From Antedon mediterranea (lineage: Eukaryota > Echinodermata > Crinoidea > Comatulida > Antedonidae): 64,000 bases of DNA. A program made the position numbers and the translations under genes. Location of the stretch: contig NC_092670.1 in the NCBI RefSeq assembly GCF_964355755.1, forward strand, positions 38,863,795-38,927,794, read 5' to 3'. Shown in pieces: positions 63,772 through 64,000 of the stretch (the stretch's first letter is position 1; each line of letters starts with the position of its first letter). The notes under the pieces are model-generated. The model saw only the letters and a program-made list of their open reading frames with translations, was not told where the DNA came from and ran no database searches.

Positions 63772-63893
63772 ATTTAGTATTAGTACTAGTAGTAGTATTA
63801 GTACTAGTAGTAGTATTAGTACTAGTAGTAGTATTAGTACTAGTAGTAGTATTAGTAGTAGTATTAGTACTAGTAGTAGTATTTTTAGTCTAG
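63772..63893. repeat. Simple tandem repeat (tagtattagtactagtag)
   Basis: tattagtactagtagtag is repeated six or so times, a low-complexity array; no function inferred. Confidence 0.93.
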
Positions 63894-64000
63894 TATTTAG
63901 TGTTTGTGATGCGGTTCTTGGAATGGAACAACCAATGTGTCATAGTCATCCCAGGGTCTTGGGCAAATCTTTATAGCACTTTTAAATTTTGGCCTATATT

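Overview
This is a eukaryotic, AT-rich, intron-rich window (very roughly two thirds A+T) dominated by non-coding DNA. The conserved genes are metazoan. The dense miniature transposons, the frequent AGGCCT words and the five-finger Odd-skipped gene suggest a marine invertebrate deuterostome, most likely an echinoderm; this assignment is inference and the species is not determined. Almost all of the short open reading frames look like chance. The real coding sequence lies in small exons with good splice sites, which I assembled by hand.

Layout. (1) 1-11.5 kb: repeats and no supported gene, apart from one relict coding fragment near 1.15-1.27 kb and a hammerhead-ribozyme-like repeat at about 0.2 kb. 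(2) 11.58-35.42 kb, plus strand: an Odd-skipped-related (OSR) zinc-finger transcription factor gene. Two exons are certain (25277-25895 and 35142-35415) and a likely first coding exon lies 13.6 kb upstream (11582-11669). Joined, they give about 326 residues with five C2H2 fingers. Intron 1 holds a hammerhead-like motif (13.5 kb), a second one on the minus strand (20.27 kb), a tRNA-like cloverleaf with an unusual AUC anticodon (20.45 kb), a minisatellite and a nuclear-receptor DR1 site. Intron 2 holds a cluster of GATA sites. (3) 35.4-46.1 kb: OSR 3' flank with a 149-bp tandem repeat, then repeats. (4) 46.1-48.9 kb, minus strand: a five-exon AIG1/ADTRP-family membrane hydrolase, both catalytic residues present. 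(5) 49-50.7 kb: a divergent intergenic region with two CTCF-like sites and a CRE, followed by a plus-strand first exon (50680-50719) of a zinc-finger regulator with an RRKQ-type NuRD-binding N-terminus. A probable second exon lies at 60381-60479 and the rest is beyond the window. (6) 50.7-64 kb: the intron(s) of that gene, with MITEs, a perfect 326-bp tandem duplication and an 800-bp minisatellite of 14-bp units.

The most striking non-coding feature is a MITE family present about 15 times. Its inverted ends read AAGCTCTGTCTACACTATCA and its body carries perfect SRF-type CArG boxes (CCATATATGG, CCATATTTGG), which expand in tandem in some copies. By hand I count about two dozen perfect CArG boxes inside these copies. 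Members in opposite orientation flank OSR exon 2, and members sit about 100 bp upstream of both OSR splice acceptors. The second non-coding highlight is the hammerhead motifs: two copies have compensatory changes in helix II.
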